Shown here piece after piece: positions 36,284 to 44,900 of a stretch of DNA of 64,000 bases. The notes under the pieces were generated by a model. That model did no database searches and had not been told where the DNA came from. It was given only the letters and a program-made list of their open reading frames with translations. Position numbers and translations under genes: made by a program. Location of the stretch: the NCBI RefSeq assembly GCF_000019185.1, contig NC_010334.1, forward strand, positions 3,286,001 to 3,350,000. Direction: 5' to 3'. Source of the stretch: Shewanella halifaxensis HAW-EB4 (GTDB taxonomy: Bacteria; Pseudomonadota; Gammaproteobacteria; Enterobacterales; Shewanellaceae). Position 1 is the stretch's first letter; each line of letters opens with the position of its first letter.

Positions 36284-37492
36284 TTAATCGATTAGCTTCA
36301 GTGCATCTTGAGCGATAACCCACTCTTCATTTGTTGGGATCACCATCGCAACAGGACCAGTATCAGCAGTGATCTGCCCTTGTTGCCCAAAACGGGCCGC
36401 AAGGTTTCGCTGTCTGTCTAACTTAAAATTGAAAATAGAGAGTAACTCAATAACTTTTTGGCGAATTAATGCCGAGTTTTCACCAATGCCACCAGTAAAC
36501 ACTAGTGCATCAATACGTCCTAATGGCACTGTGTATGAAGCGATATACTTTGCTAAACGATAGCAAAATATATCCAGTGCCAAGCTCGCGCCTTTATGTC
36601 CATTAGCATGTCCCTCCTCAATACCGCGGCAATCATTGGTAAGCTCAGAAATTCCTAATAAACCACTTTGTTTATTCATCATATCTTCGACTTCTTTTAG
36701 GCTATAACCTAGGTTTTGCACTAAGTAAAAAATGATTGAAGGGTCTAAATCACCACAGCGAGTCCCCATTACCACCCCTTCAAGAGGCGTCATTCCCATC
36801 GAAGTATCGACACTTATTCCAGCTTTAATGGCGGTAACTGAAGCACCATTACCAAGGTGTGCACTGATCAAGTTTAGGTCCTCAACAGCAATCCCTAATG
36901 TCTTAGCCGCTGTTTGGCAAATATAGCGATGGCTAGTGCCGTGCATACCAAAGCGTCGAATACTATGTTCACGATAAAGCTGGTATGGCAACGCATAAAT
37001 AAAGGCTTTTTGAGGCATAGTTTGATGAAATGCAGTGTCAAACACGGCAATCTGCGCAAGCTGTGGAAAGGCAACCTTAGCGGCTAAAATACCGATAATG
37101 TGCGCCGGATTATGTAATGGAGCAAGCGTGGCGCAGGCCTCTATACCTTGCAGTACCTCATCGTTAATAATAACCGAACCACTAAATTGTTCACCGCCAT
37201 GTACGACTCGGTGTCCTACGGCCAGGATCTGTTGCTTAAGCGTTGGGTGGGCAGCAAGAATTGTATCCACAATATAGGCCATCGCTTCAGTGTGAGCACT
37301 AAAGGCTCCTAAGCTCTCTTGATGCTTACTCTCTTGTTGTCCGACTCGGGTTTTCCACTTAATGCAGGCATCTTCAAGACCAAAGCATTCACTTAGACCA
37401 CTGAGTAGATCTTCTCCACTGATCGCATCGATAACGGCAAACTTTAGCGAAGAACTGCCACAGTTCAGCACTAAGACATATTTATTTGACAT
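36284..37492 (-). CDS. ackA: Acetate kinase
   Basis: Transfers phosphate from acetyl phosphate to ADP, giving ATP and acetate. It has 402 residues, as usual. Conserved blocks are VLVLNCGSSSLKF at the start, VGHRVVHGG, FDTAFHQTMP, RYGMHGTSHRY (here RRFGMHGTSHRY), SAHLGNGAS and TGGIGENSA. The ATG at 37492 matches the family N-terminus; an in-frame TTG lies further upstream. Followed by pta in the standard ackA-pta order. About 190 bp separate it from fabV upstream, so it may have its own promoter. Confidence 0.98.
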   Translation of the reverse strand: MSNKYVLVLNCGSSSLKFAVIDAISGEDLLSGLSECFGLEDACIKWKTRVGQQESKHQESLGAFSAHTEAMAYIVDTILAAHPTLKQQILAVGHRVVHGGEQFSGSVIINDEVLQGIEACATLAPLHNPAHIIGILAAKVAFPQLAQIAVFDTAFHQTMPQKAFIYALPYQLYREHSIRRFGMHGTSHRYICQTAAKTLGIAVEDLNLISAHLGNGASVTAIKAGISVDTSMGMTPLEGVVMGTRCGDLDPSIIFYLVQNLGYSLKEVEDMMNKQSGLLGISELTNDCRGIEEGHANGHKGASLALDIFCYRLAKYIASYTVPLGRIDALVFTGGIGENSALIRQKVIELLSIFNFKLDRQRNLAARFGQQGQITADTGPVAMVIPTNEEWVIAQDALKLID

Positions 37493-37683
37493 GAGTAATC
37501 CTATAACACATGGGGAAAGCCCAAGTATTTTGTTTAAATGAATGTATTGACTGCCCAATAGCTACTGCGCTAACTAATTTGATTAATCACTATTGGATAA
37601 AATAGAAGGTAATATTGCAGAGTCTGCAGCAAGTCTACTCTCCATGAAGCTTGCTGCAAATTTAACCTTGTCTAGTTTGAGTA

Positions 37684-38883
37684 TTACGGCTGTAATTGAG
37701 TGAGAGAATCAAAATCCACACGAGTTTGGTAATCTACTTCAGCGAAGCCAAAACCGTTGAGTTGCATAAACTCAGTTTTATAGCCTTCATAGTCACCCAC
37801 TTCAGCAAAATTATCGGGGGTAATTTTAGCGATCAACTTATCAACTTCCTGCTGCACTGAAGCATCCAGCTCCCAATCATCAATACGGATTAATCTTTCA
37901 GAATCAATAGGGGTAACGCCTGAGGTATAAACTCGTTCCGAAAAAAGCCGCTGCATCTGCTCAATACAGGTTTCGTGAGTACCTTGCTGTTTCATGACTT
38001 TATACAGTGCAAGGATATAAGGCGAAAATGCTGGTATATAAACGCTGGCCTTAGTCACTAACGCCTTACATACTGAAACGTGGGCACTACCACCAATCGC
38101 ACTTAACTTCTCATTTAATTTATCACTGGTCGTGTGCAGATGTGTCTTAGCACGCCCTAGCGTACCTTGATGATAAATAGGATAAGTACTTTTTCCACCG
38201 ATATATGAATAAGCCAACGTTTTGCACCCCGTTGCTAACACACCCGCTTCAGACAATATCTCAATCCAACTCTCCCAATCTTCCCCGCCCATCACCTTTT
38301 CTGTATCGATGATCTCTTGCTCTGTGGCTGTCCCGACTGTCATTTGCTCCATAGTATCGGTTTCAATATTAATTGTTGGACCCGTTACCGGCTCTCCAAC
38401 GGTCTTGATGCTTGAACGCCACATTTCACCGGTTTCAGGGTTAGGTCTAATCCCTGTCGCTAAGCTGTAAACAACCAGATCAACTTTGCCACCAAACTCA
38501 GCACGGATATACTCGATAACCTGAGCACGCATTGCAGGGGAAAAAGCATCACCAACAAAGTTTTTTGCAATTAAACCCGCTTGCTCAGCTTGTTCACGAA
38601 AATATATGTTGTTGTACCAACCTGCACTCCCAACCCCTTTATCACTAGGGCCACGTTCAAATGACACTCCAATGGTATCTGCCGATGCACCGCCAAAGGC
38701 TAAAGACACTCTTGATGCCAAGCCAAAACCTGAAGATGCACCCAAAATCAGCACTTTTTGGGCTCCTGACTCTATCGGCTTTGCCGTTTTAACATAATTA
38801 ATCTGGTTCAAAATGGCCTGTTTACAGCCAGCAGGATGCGAATTTCGTGCAACAACACCTTTAACAATCGGTTCGATGATCAT
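37684..38883 (-). CDS. fabV: Trans-2-enoyl-CoA/ACP reductase, FabV/TER family
   Basis: Reduces trans-2-enoyl-CoA (crotonyl-CoA) or enoyl-ACP with NADH. The 399-residue length fits FabV/TER. The NAD-binding segment VLILGASSGFGLASR is at about 44-58, and the catalytic Y-x8-K motif is Y237-HQGTLGRA-K246. FabV proteins replace FabI in fatty acid synthesis, whereas close relatives (TER of Treponema and Euglena) make butyryl-CoA. Here it is third in an operon after a CoA-transferase and an R-specific enoyl-CoA hydratase, which favours a crotonyl-CoA reductase role as electron sink. Gap to the hydratase gene is 23 bp. Confidence 0.95.
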   Translation of the reverse strand: MIIEPIVKGVVARNSHPAGCKQAILNQINYVKTAKPIESGAQKVLILGASSGFGLASRVSLAFGGASADTIGVSFERGPSDKGVGSAGWYNNIYFREQAEQAGLIAKNFVGDAFSPAMRAQVIEYIRAEFGGKVDLVVYSLATGIRPNPETGEMWRSSIKTVGEPVTGPTINIETDTMEQMTVGTATEQEIIDTEKVMGGEDWESWIEILSEAGVLATGCKTLAYSYIGGKSTYPIYHQGTLGRAKTHLHTTSDKLNEKLSAIGGSAHVSVCKALVTKASVYIPAFSPYILALYKVMKQQGTHETCIEQMQRLFSERVYTSGVTPIDSERLIRIDDWELDASVQQEVDKLIAKITPDNFAEVGDYEGYKTEFMQLNGFGFAEVDYQTRVDFDSLTQLQP

Positions 38884-38906
38884 AAATAATTCCTAAATTG
38901 GCTTCA

Positions 38907-39326
38907 TTAAACGGCTTTGGGAGGCATAACAGTTGCGATGCCTTCGATGACGACGACGCCGTCTTGATTAATACTTTGTGTTGTGAGTTTAACGATATTC
39001 TTATCGGTGATGATTTCCGCTACCACTACAACGGCTCGAATCGTGTCACCGATATAAACAGGGGCTTTAAATCGAAGCTCTTGCCCTAAATAAATAGTCC
39101 CCGGACCGGGTAATTGCATGCCCAGAACCGCAGAAGTTAAACCTGACACTAAAATCCCATGAGCAACTCGGGCACCAAATACACTTTCTTTACCCGCAAG
39201 TTCACTGACATGCACCGGATTAATGTCACCACTCACACCACAAAATAGTTGCACATCGGTCTCAGTGATGGTTTTTTCAAAACTGGCTTGTTGGCCAATA
39301 TTTATCTGCCCAATTGTATAGCTCAT
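38907..39326 (-). CDS. phaJ: MaoC-type (R)-specific enoyl-CoA hydratase, PhaJ-like
   Basis: A 139-residue single hot-dog domain. The hydratase-2 motif is D34-I-N-P-V-H39 with the catalytic Asp and His, then ARVAHGILVSGL and LPGPGTIYLGQELRFKAPVYIGD, as in PhaJ. It interconverts (R)-3-hydroxyacyl-CoA and trans-2-enoyl-CoA. Stereochemistry matters: PHB yields (R)-3-hydroxybutyrate, which this class can dehydrate but FadB-type enzymes cannot. It lies 27 bp after the CoA-transferase and before fabV, so the operon encodes activation, dehydration and reduction in order. Confidence 0.9.
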   Translation of the reverse strand: MSYTIGQINIGQQASFEKTITETDVQLFCGVSGDINPVHVSELAGKESVFGARVAHGILVSGLTSAVLGMQLPGPGTIYLGQELRFKAPVYIGDTIRAVVVVAEIITDKNIVKLTTQSINQDGVVVIEGIATVMPPKAV

Positions 39327-39353
39327 ACTACTTACCTATTTATGCCTTAATGT

Positions 39354-40946
39354 TTACGCTGCAGAGTCAACTTGTGAGCTAAAGCTATTTTCATCAAGTG
39401 ATAACCCCATTGGCGCCTCAGTGAAAATTCGTCTATCCATCATTTTTAAATTGGCACTGATAGCCGGCATGAACTCCATTTTTTGCAAGATGTCTCTATT
39501 AAGATCGACACCAGGCGCTATTTCAATAAGCTCAATACCTTTATCTGCTAGCCTAAAAACAGCCCTCTCTGTGATATAGAGGACTTTTTTGCCATTTTTT
39601 CTTGCGATATTGGCAGCAAAAGTAATCTGAGCAACTTTACGAATTAACTTACAAATGTGGCCATCTTCAATAATTTCCAGCTCACCATTACCCGTCTCTA
39701 TTTGTAGTTTCCCCGCTGTAAAAGTCCCGCAGAAAAAAACTTGCTTAGCATTTTGGGTAATATCGATGAAGCCACCACAGCCCGCTATTTTAGGGCCAAA
39801 TTTGGATACATTTAGGTCACCATTTTCATCACACTCTGCTAAACCAAGAAATGCTTGATCAATTCCACCACCATCGTAAAAATCAAACATTTGATCTTGA
39901 GTAATAATCGCTTCAGGGAATGCTGAGGCACCAAAGCTTAAACCGCCCGCAGGCGTGCCACCAATGGCACCAGGCTCAACAGTGGCAATCATTTGGTCGG
40001 TGATCCCTTCTTCATCCGTTACACTGGCTATCACCTCTGGCGCACCAATACCGTAATTGAGAATGGCGCCCCTTGTTAATTCCATTGCAGCTCGGCGAGC
40101 GATAATTTTCTTAGCGTCAAGTTTTCTTGAGATCTGCTTGTCAGCGCCTTGTTTACCACGTCCGCAGTAAGCAGGATTCATATTCTCAGCGAAGGTCTGC
40201 ATATGGTGTTCCTCTTCGGAGACCACCACGACGGCATTAACAAAAATACCCGGAATACGTACTTGCTGTGGGTCTAGAGTCCCCACTTTTACAATTCTTT
40301 TTACCTGCACAATGACGGTGCCACCCATATTAGTGACTAGCTGAGCAGCGGCTAAGTTCTCTAAGAATAGGCACTCGTCCTCCATGGTGATATTGCCATT
40401 TTCATCAGCAGTGGTGCCTCGAAGCAGTGCAACATTGGCATCCATACGCTTATAAAATAGATAGTCGTTGTTATCTATGTTTATTACTGAGACGCGATCT
40501 TCTTTAGTCACACTGTTAATCTTGCCCCCATCAATACGCGGATCGATAAAAGTGCCAATACCAACATGAGAAAGTGTGCCGGGCTTACCCGCTGCAGAGT
40601 CACGTAACAGTTGCGCTATGACCCCTTGCGGAAAGTTGTAGGCTTGGATCTGGTTTTCATTAGCCAACTTTTGCAGACGTGGAATGAGCCCCCAATGTCC
40701 GCCCATGGCCATTTTTACCATACCAGGATATGCCATATGGTTAGCAGCTTTGGTCGCTCCATCTCCTTGGCCTGCTGTGAAATAAAGTTCTAGTGCTTTA
40801 GGATGCCCACAACTTAGAAATCGTTCACCAATCGCTTTTTCGATTGCTTCAGGCACTACGGCACCAATAAAGCCCCCTAGAATTACTTTATCTTCGTCTT
40901 TAATCAAAGACGCTGCCTGAGTTGCTGTCAGTATTTTTACTTTCAT
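39354..40946 (-). CDS. Class I acyl-CoA:carboxylate CoA-transferase, YdiF/propionate CoA-transferase type
   Basis: A 530-residue protein, nearly the length of E. coli YdiF (531), with fused alpha and beta halves. The N-terminal half has GGFIGAVVPEAI and GTFIDPR; the catalytic glutamate is E324 in VEPGAIGG. Such enzymes exchange CoA between short acids (acetate, propionate, butyrate, hydroxybutyrate). Here it could activate 3-hydroxybutyrate with acetyl-CoA or release butyrate from butyryl-CoA. The ATG at 40946 has AAGGA upstream; an in-frame TTG five codons earlier is rejected. First gene of the operon with the hydratase and fabV; a conserved motif lies 119 bp upstream. Confidence 0.92.
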   Translation of the reverse strand: MKVKILTATQAASLIKDEDKVILGGFIGAVVPEAIEKAIGERFLSCGHPKALELYFTAGQGDGATKAANHMAYPGMVKMAMGGHWGLIPRLQKLANENQIQAYNFPQGVIAQLLRDSAAGKPGTLSHVGIGTFIDPRIDGGKINSVTKEDRVSVINIDNNDYLFYKRMDANVALLRGTTADENGNITMEDECLFLENLAAAQLVTNMGGTVIVQVKRIVKVGTLDPQQVRIPGIFVNAVVVVSEEEHHMQTFAENMNPAYCGRGKQGADKQISRKLDAKKIIARRAAMELTRGAILNYGIGAPEVIASVTDEEGITDQMIATVEPGAIGGTPAGGLSFGASAFPEAIITQDQMFDFYDGGGIDQAFLGLAECDENGDLNVSKFGPKIAGCGGFIDITQNAKQVFFCGTFTAGKLQIETGNGELEIIEDGHICKLIRKVAQITFAANIARKNGKKVLYITERAVFRLADKGIELIEIAPGVDLNRDILQKMEFMPAISANLKMMDRRIFTEAPMGLSLDENSFSSQVDSAA

Positions 40947-41064
40947 AACATCTTCCTTCAAAACTGAATAATGGGGTAACCAATAGCCGATGTGACGCTG
41001 AGGTAATAACTGAAGTTTAAGGTGTTGTGATTACTGAGAAAATAGACAAAAACTGAAAGGATAA

Positions 41065-41081
41065 TTGCAAAAATGGGATAA
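41065..41081 (-). promoter_or_regulatory. Shared 17-bp motif upstream of the CoA-transferase operon
   Basis: On the minus strand it reads TTATCCCATTTTTGCAA, identical at 16 of 17 positions to 47706-47722, and it sits 119 bp from the start codon versus 120 bp for the other. It is a candidate binding site for the LysR regulator at 46616, or a shared promoter element. Confidence 0.5.
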
Positions 41082-41283
41082 TGTCATCGGTATTATTTCA
41101 GACCGGCTTTAATTAACTAACTGAGTAAAAACAAGCTACAACTATTAAGCTTCAAGTGAATGACCACAAGCTAGAGATAAACTAAAATGGATTATATAAA
41201 TGAAATGGCGAACAATACTAAGCAGTATATAATAGAGTTAAAAAACAAAATTAAGACCGTTAAAATAACACCAAACATAAAAT

Positions 41284-41316
41284 AAAGAGTTGCTATATAA
41301 AATACAGCAACTCTTT
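41284..41316 (-). terminator. Rho-independent terminator of the porin-like gene
   Basis: AAAGAGTTGCT / AGCAACTCTTT with an 11-base loop, 20 bp after the stop, followed by a T-rich stretch on the minus strand. Confidence 0.8.
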
Positions 41317-41336
41317 TATTATTCTATTATCGGGTA

Positions 41337-42662
41337 TTAACCAAAACTGACTCGTAGCGTTGTCATAATCGCTGTGTCATCAATATCTTCATCAGCATGA
41401 CCCGCTCTGACTTCAATGGTATTGCCCTTACTAAATTTGTACAGAGCTTTTACATCATAAAAAGTGCCATATGTATTATCACGATAATTTTCAGGCAACA
41501 CTTCATGTAGGTTGGCGTTATACAAGTCTAACTCCATACGACCAACAGCAAAGGTAAACTCAAGCTCATCAGATGGATTCCAATTAGCTCTAAGGCCATA
41601 AATGGTACCGTCTTTGCCCGCGTTGCCATTGAAATTACCTAAACCACCAAAAAATTCCGTGCGTGTAGGATTAATCTCGTTTCTAGGAGAGTTGTTGATT
41701 AACATAGAATAACTATCCCAGCCTCTACCGACCTGGCCACCATCACCAATACCTGCTATCTGAGCCTGCAACTGAAATTCAGGTGTGATTTGGTAGCCCG
41801 CTTCTAGGAACGCTGCCCAACTATTATTTCCCCAAAAATAAATGGCATCATCATCATTCGCATCCGATAAGTTAAAGTTTGCCGCTGCTTTAAATGAGAA
41901 GTTACCAATCGTTTTACCTAGATAAGGAGAGAGGTTATGGAAGTTTTTAATGTAATAAGGATTAGATACTTGACTAAAATCACTCGGTGCTGATTCACCA
42001 TCGAAATATGCCCATAACATTCCCCAGTCAAGACCGCTCTGGTTACCTACAGCAGCAAGTGCATACATGTTCAGATCACCAGTAGAAAGGTCTGCTAAGC
42101 TATTTTCAGAAAAGTCTTCAGAAAATCGTAGATCGTATATACCAATTAATCCTACATAACCACCATCAGTCATAAGTGTCTTCATCGCAAGAATTCGATC
42201 TCGGCGATCGTCGGCAATATTAAACCCATAAGCCCAGCTTGCCTCTTGCCGTCCTGCACGAAATAACCAGCCGTCATCAGTTTTGTATTGAAGATAAGCA
42301 AGATCGAGTGATAATGAATCTAGATTATCGGTACTGGTATAATCGGTTCCAGAACCACCACTATGGCGACGATCACCAGCCCATTCATAGAAACCTAACA
42401 TTCTAGTATTAATCGACCAACCCGTTTCATTAGCAACATTAAGTGTGAATCGTACTTGAGATAAAGCACCATTGATACTGTCGCCAGTATTAAAATTACC
42501 TTCACCATTATCAACGTCGTAAGCTTTGATGAATGCATCGGCTTTAAATTCAATTGTCCCCACATCATCAATTTCTACTGATGCCGCAATTGAAGCAGAG
42601 GACATCAACCCCAACGAGCAAGCTAAAGCGATATTTGTTAACTTAGTTGTCATTTTTTTCAT
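41337..42662 (-). CDS. Outer-membrane porin-like protein of the PHB cluster
   Basis: A 441-residue outer-membrane beta-barrel: signal peptide (about 1-27, ending SIAA), then strand-rich sequence with alternating aromatics (for example TGWSINTRMLGFYEW, WLFRAGRQEASWAYG) and a terminal strand TTLRVSFG. It does not closely resemble the general porin at 22562. Placed directly beside the secreted depolymerase, it is a candidate uptake channel for hydroxybutyrate monomers or oligomers. The ATG at 42662 is chosen because AAGGA lies 7 bases before it. Confidence 0.8.
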   Translation of the reverse strand: MKKMTTKLTNIALACSLGLMSSASIAASVEIDDVGTIEFKADAFIKAYDVDNGEGNFNTGDSINGALSQVRFTLNVANETGWSINTRMLGFYEWAGDRRHSGGSGTDYTSTDNLDSLSLDLAYLQYKTDDGWLFRAGRQEASWAYGFNIADDRRDRILAMKTLMTDGGYVGLIGIYDLRFSEDFSENSLADLSTGDLNMYALAAVGNQSGLDWGMLWAYFDGESAPSDFSQVSNPYYIKNFHNLSPYLGKTIGNFSFKAAANFNLSDANDDDAIYFWGNNSWAAFLEAGYQITPEFQLQAQIAGIGDGGQVGRGWDSYSMLINNSPRNEINPTRTEFFGGLGNFNGNAGKDGTIYGLRANWNPSDELEFTFAVGRMELDLYNANLHEVLPENYRDNTYGTFYDVKALYKFSKGNTIEVRAGHADEDIDDTAIMTTLRVSFG

Positions 42663-42716
42663 TTTCAATTCCTTTATTTTATAAGTTTTTATTTTTATAT
42701 TTAATACAAGTAGAAT

Positions 42717-43838
42717 TTAAAGCGCATTGTTAACAGGTCCACTTAAATAAGAGTTAGCACAAGCAACACCTTCACAGTCACTAGTCAGCATCTCAACCAA
42801 TATGGCCCCGCTATTTATTTTGCTATTAAAATGTCCAACACCATCCAGATCGCCACCGGATAGGTTATAAGGACTTAAATCACTAAAATTAAAATCAAGT
42901 GCATTTGCTATTGTGCCAGCGCCCAATTGTAGTTGTGCCTTAACATTACTATTGGGTGTAAATAGGGCCCCGTGAACACAAGCTCTCTGGCCGGACATGG
43001 TTGTACAGTGGATTTGATCATGTAAGCCCGCAGTCAAGCTGTAGAATCGACTACCTAATGTCTGTGAAGGAAAATGACGCATACTTAGAGAGTCATTATT
43101 TCCGGTCCACGCATTTTTTCCCCATAAAGGGGATAAACTGCCATTATCAGGATATAAGCCAAAAGTATTCGTTTGATAAAGATTTTGACTGCCACACGTT
43201 GGAACGAGTGCATTCGCATACCCAGTATAAAGGCACGACTGTAGTCCCCGAATTGCACCACCAATATTAATAAATCGGTCAATTTTGTTCCAAGCCTGAT
43301 ATTTATGTAGACTTGAAATTGCTAATGATACCCCTAGTGAATGAGCCACTATATTGACCTTGTTCTGGCCGGTATATATCAGAACATCCTCAATAAATTG
43401 ATTAATAGTTTGCTGTGTGACTGCATCGTGGTAATTAAGCTGGGGAGATTGGCGCTGTTCGATAGAAAGATAAGTTAGCCCGAATAATTCACAGTCATTG
43501 TAGCCAGCTTGTATAAATGACTCATAAACGGAAAAAGGCGCTCGTGGGAAGTTTTCTGGCTGAACACTTGGTGGCAAGGCCCAACCAATAGCATTATCTC
43601 CATTACCATGGAGGAATATTACTGGTGTTTTGGTTGCTTGGCAGTTTCCGCCGCCAAAGCCACCATCGGTGTATTTACCTTGCTCGGTGAAGTTATCAGC
43701 AAATTGATAGTTTGAATCAGAGCAAATGAACCCATTATGATTATCACATTCTACTGAATAAGTATTAGTTGATATAAATAATGTTAATAAAAAACCAGAA
43801 ATAAATATAAACCTAAAATCCACTTTAATCACCTTCAC
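42717..43838 (-). CDS. Secreted PhaZ7-like poly(3-hydroxybutyrate) depolymerase
   Basis: A 373-residue secreted alpha/beta hydrolase. Signal peptide about 1-29. Proposed triad: S167 in the AHSLG elbow, D274 in AGLHDQ, H336 in GVGHF; the spacing (107 and 62) is nearly that of PhaZ7 of Paucimonas lemoignei (S136, D242, H306, from memory). Shared segments include HGNGDNAI, GYNDCE(L/I)FG(L/V)TYLS, NYH, YTGYANA, PTCGSQN, SNVKAQ and the SGP ending. PhaZ7 cuts amorphous PHB and is unrelated to common PHB depolymerases. The start is uncertain: the annotated GTG at 43838 or a GTG at 43823 with AAGG upstream. It faces the hydrolase gene at 43999. Confidence 0.85.
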   Translation of the reverse strand: MKVIKVDFRFIFISGFLLTLFISTNTYSVECDNHNGFICSDSNYQFADNFTEQGKYTDGGFGGGNCQATKTPVIFLHGNGDNAIGWALPPSVQPENFPRAPFSVYESFIQAGYNDCELFGLTYLSIEQRQSPQLNYHDAVTQQTINQFIEDVLIYTGQNKVNIVAHSLGVSLAISSLHKYQAWNKIDRFINIGGAIRGLQSCLYTGYANALVPTCGSQNLYQTNTFGLYPDNGSLSPLWGKNAWTGNNDSLSMRHFPSQTLGSRFYSLTAGLHDQIHCTTMSGQRACVHGALFTPNSNVKAQLQLGAGTIANALDFNFSDLSPYNLSGGDLDGVGHFNSKINSGAILVEMLTSDCEGVACANSYLSGPVNNAL

Positions 43839-43998
43839 CCATTAACAACACATAATCATATTACCAACTCGTAAGGTTTTGTTATCTAGTAAATTCGGGA
43901 TTCTTTTTTTCATTTACGGGATGTAGATGGGGTAACCAAGAAATCAAAATGCAGATATGATGAACTAAATTTCAGTTAATCATATTAGGAGTCAGGCC

Positions 43999-44883
43999 AT
44001 GTGCCAACAAATAAATACTGAAAAAGTGATCTTAGCTAATGGTGAACAGATTTATTATAGAGAGTGCGGTAAAGGGCCTGTATTAGTTCTATTACATGGC
44101 AATATGACCTCATCTTTTCATCTTGAAGAGTTTATGAAGTCCGTTTCTTCTGAGTTAAGAGTTATTGCTCCTGATATGCGAGGATTTGGGCAGTCTAGCT
44201 ACAATCATCCTGTTTCCAACTTGAATGATCTATCTGAAGATATTGCGGATTTACTCAGCCAACTCAATATTGAATCCTATGCCATCGCGGGCTGGTCTAC
44301 CGGTGGCGGCGTTGCCATTGACCACTGTATTAACCATCATGAAAAAGTCAATCAACTTGTACTCATCAGCAGCATCGGAATGAATGGTTACCCGATCAAA
44401 TCCAACGGGGGCCAAGGTGATTACCTTAAAAGTAAACAAGCAATATTGGATGAGCCAATGTTTGCGCCTGTTTTCTCTGCTTTCAAAAACAAAGATAAAC
44501 ATTTTGTGCAGGGTTTATGGAATATGGTGGTCTATAACCATAAAAAACCAACCCCACAAAACTATGATTTACTGATTGATGATGTCCTAACGCAAGTCAA
44601 CTTAGCCGATATTTATTACTCATTATCCGTCTTCAATCTAATGGATGAATTTAATGGTGTAGCTAATGGAACAGGTCAAATTCACCAATTCAAAACACCT
44701 ACGTTAATACTACACGGTGAGGATGATCTGGTTATTGCCGTTGATACCGCTCGACACACTCATAAAATGATAACAGAGCAAGAGGTCTTTACCACTATAA
44801 AAATCTATCCCAATAGTGGCCACTCCTTGTTTATCGATCAACTTGATGACATCAGCCATCAAGTACTCACTTTTATTAAATAA
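43999..44883 (+). CDS. Cytoplasmic alpha/beta hydrolase, candidate 3-hydroxybutyrate oligomer hydrolase
   Basis: A 294-residue alpha/beta hydrolase without signal peptide. The oxyanion region LLHGNMTSS is at about 32-40, the nucleophile elbow is GWSTGG (serine near 100), the acid is in HGEDDLV, and the histidine is in NSGHSLFID. The GWSxGG elbow also occurs in intracellular 3HB-oligomer hydrolases, and the gene sits between the depolymerase and a lipoprotein hydrolase, so oligomer cleavage is a reasonable inference; other esters or lactones remain possible. AGGAG before the ATG. The next gene starts 17 bp later. Confidence 0.8.
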   Translation: MCQQINTEKVILANGEQIYYRECGKGPVLVLLHGNMTSSFHLEEFMKSVSSELRVIAPDMRGFGQSSYNHPVSNLNDLSEDIADLLSQLNIESYAIAGWSTGGGVAIDHCINHHEKVNQLVLISSIGMNGYPIKSNGGQGDYLKSKQAILDEPMFAPVFSAFKNKDKHFVQGLWNMVVYNHKKPTPQNYDLLIDDVLTQVNLADIYYSLSVFNLMDEFNGVANGTGQIHQFKTPTLILHGEDDLVIAVDTARHTHKMITEQEVFTTIKIYPNSGHSLFIDQLDDISHQVLTFIK

Positions 44884-44900
44884 TCACTAGGGCCTATAAA

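Larger units (their letters stand above)
40947..41336. other. Regulatory intergenic region of the CoA-transferase operon
   Basis: 390 bp holding the operon promoter, the 17-bp motif at 41065-41081, a 13-base sequence (ATGGGGTAACCAA, 40971-40983) repeated at 43927-43939, and the porin terminator. Confidence 0.55.
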
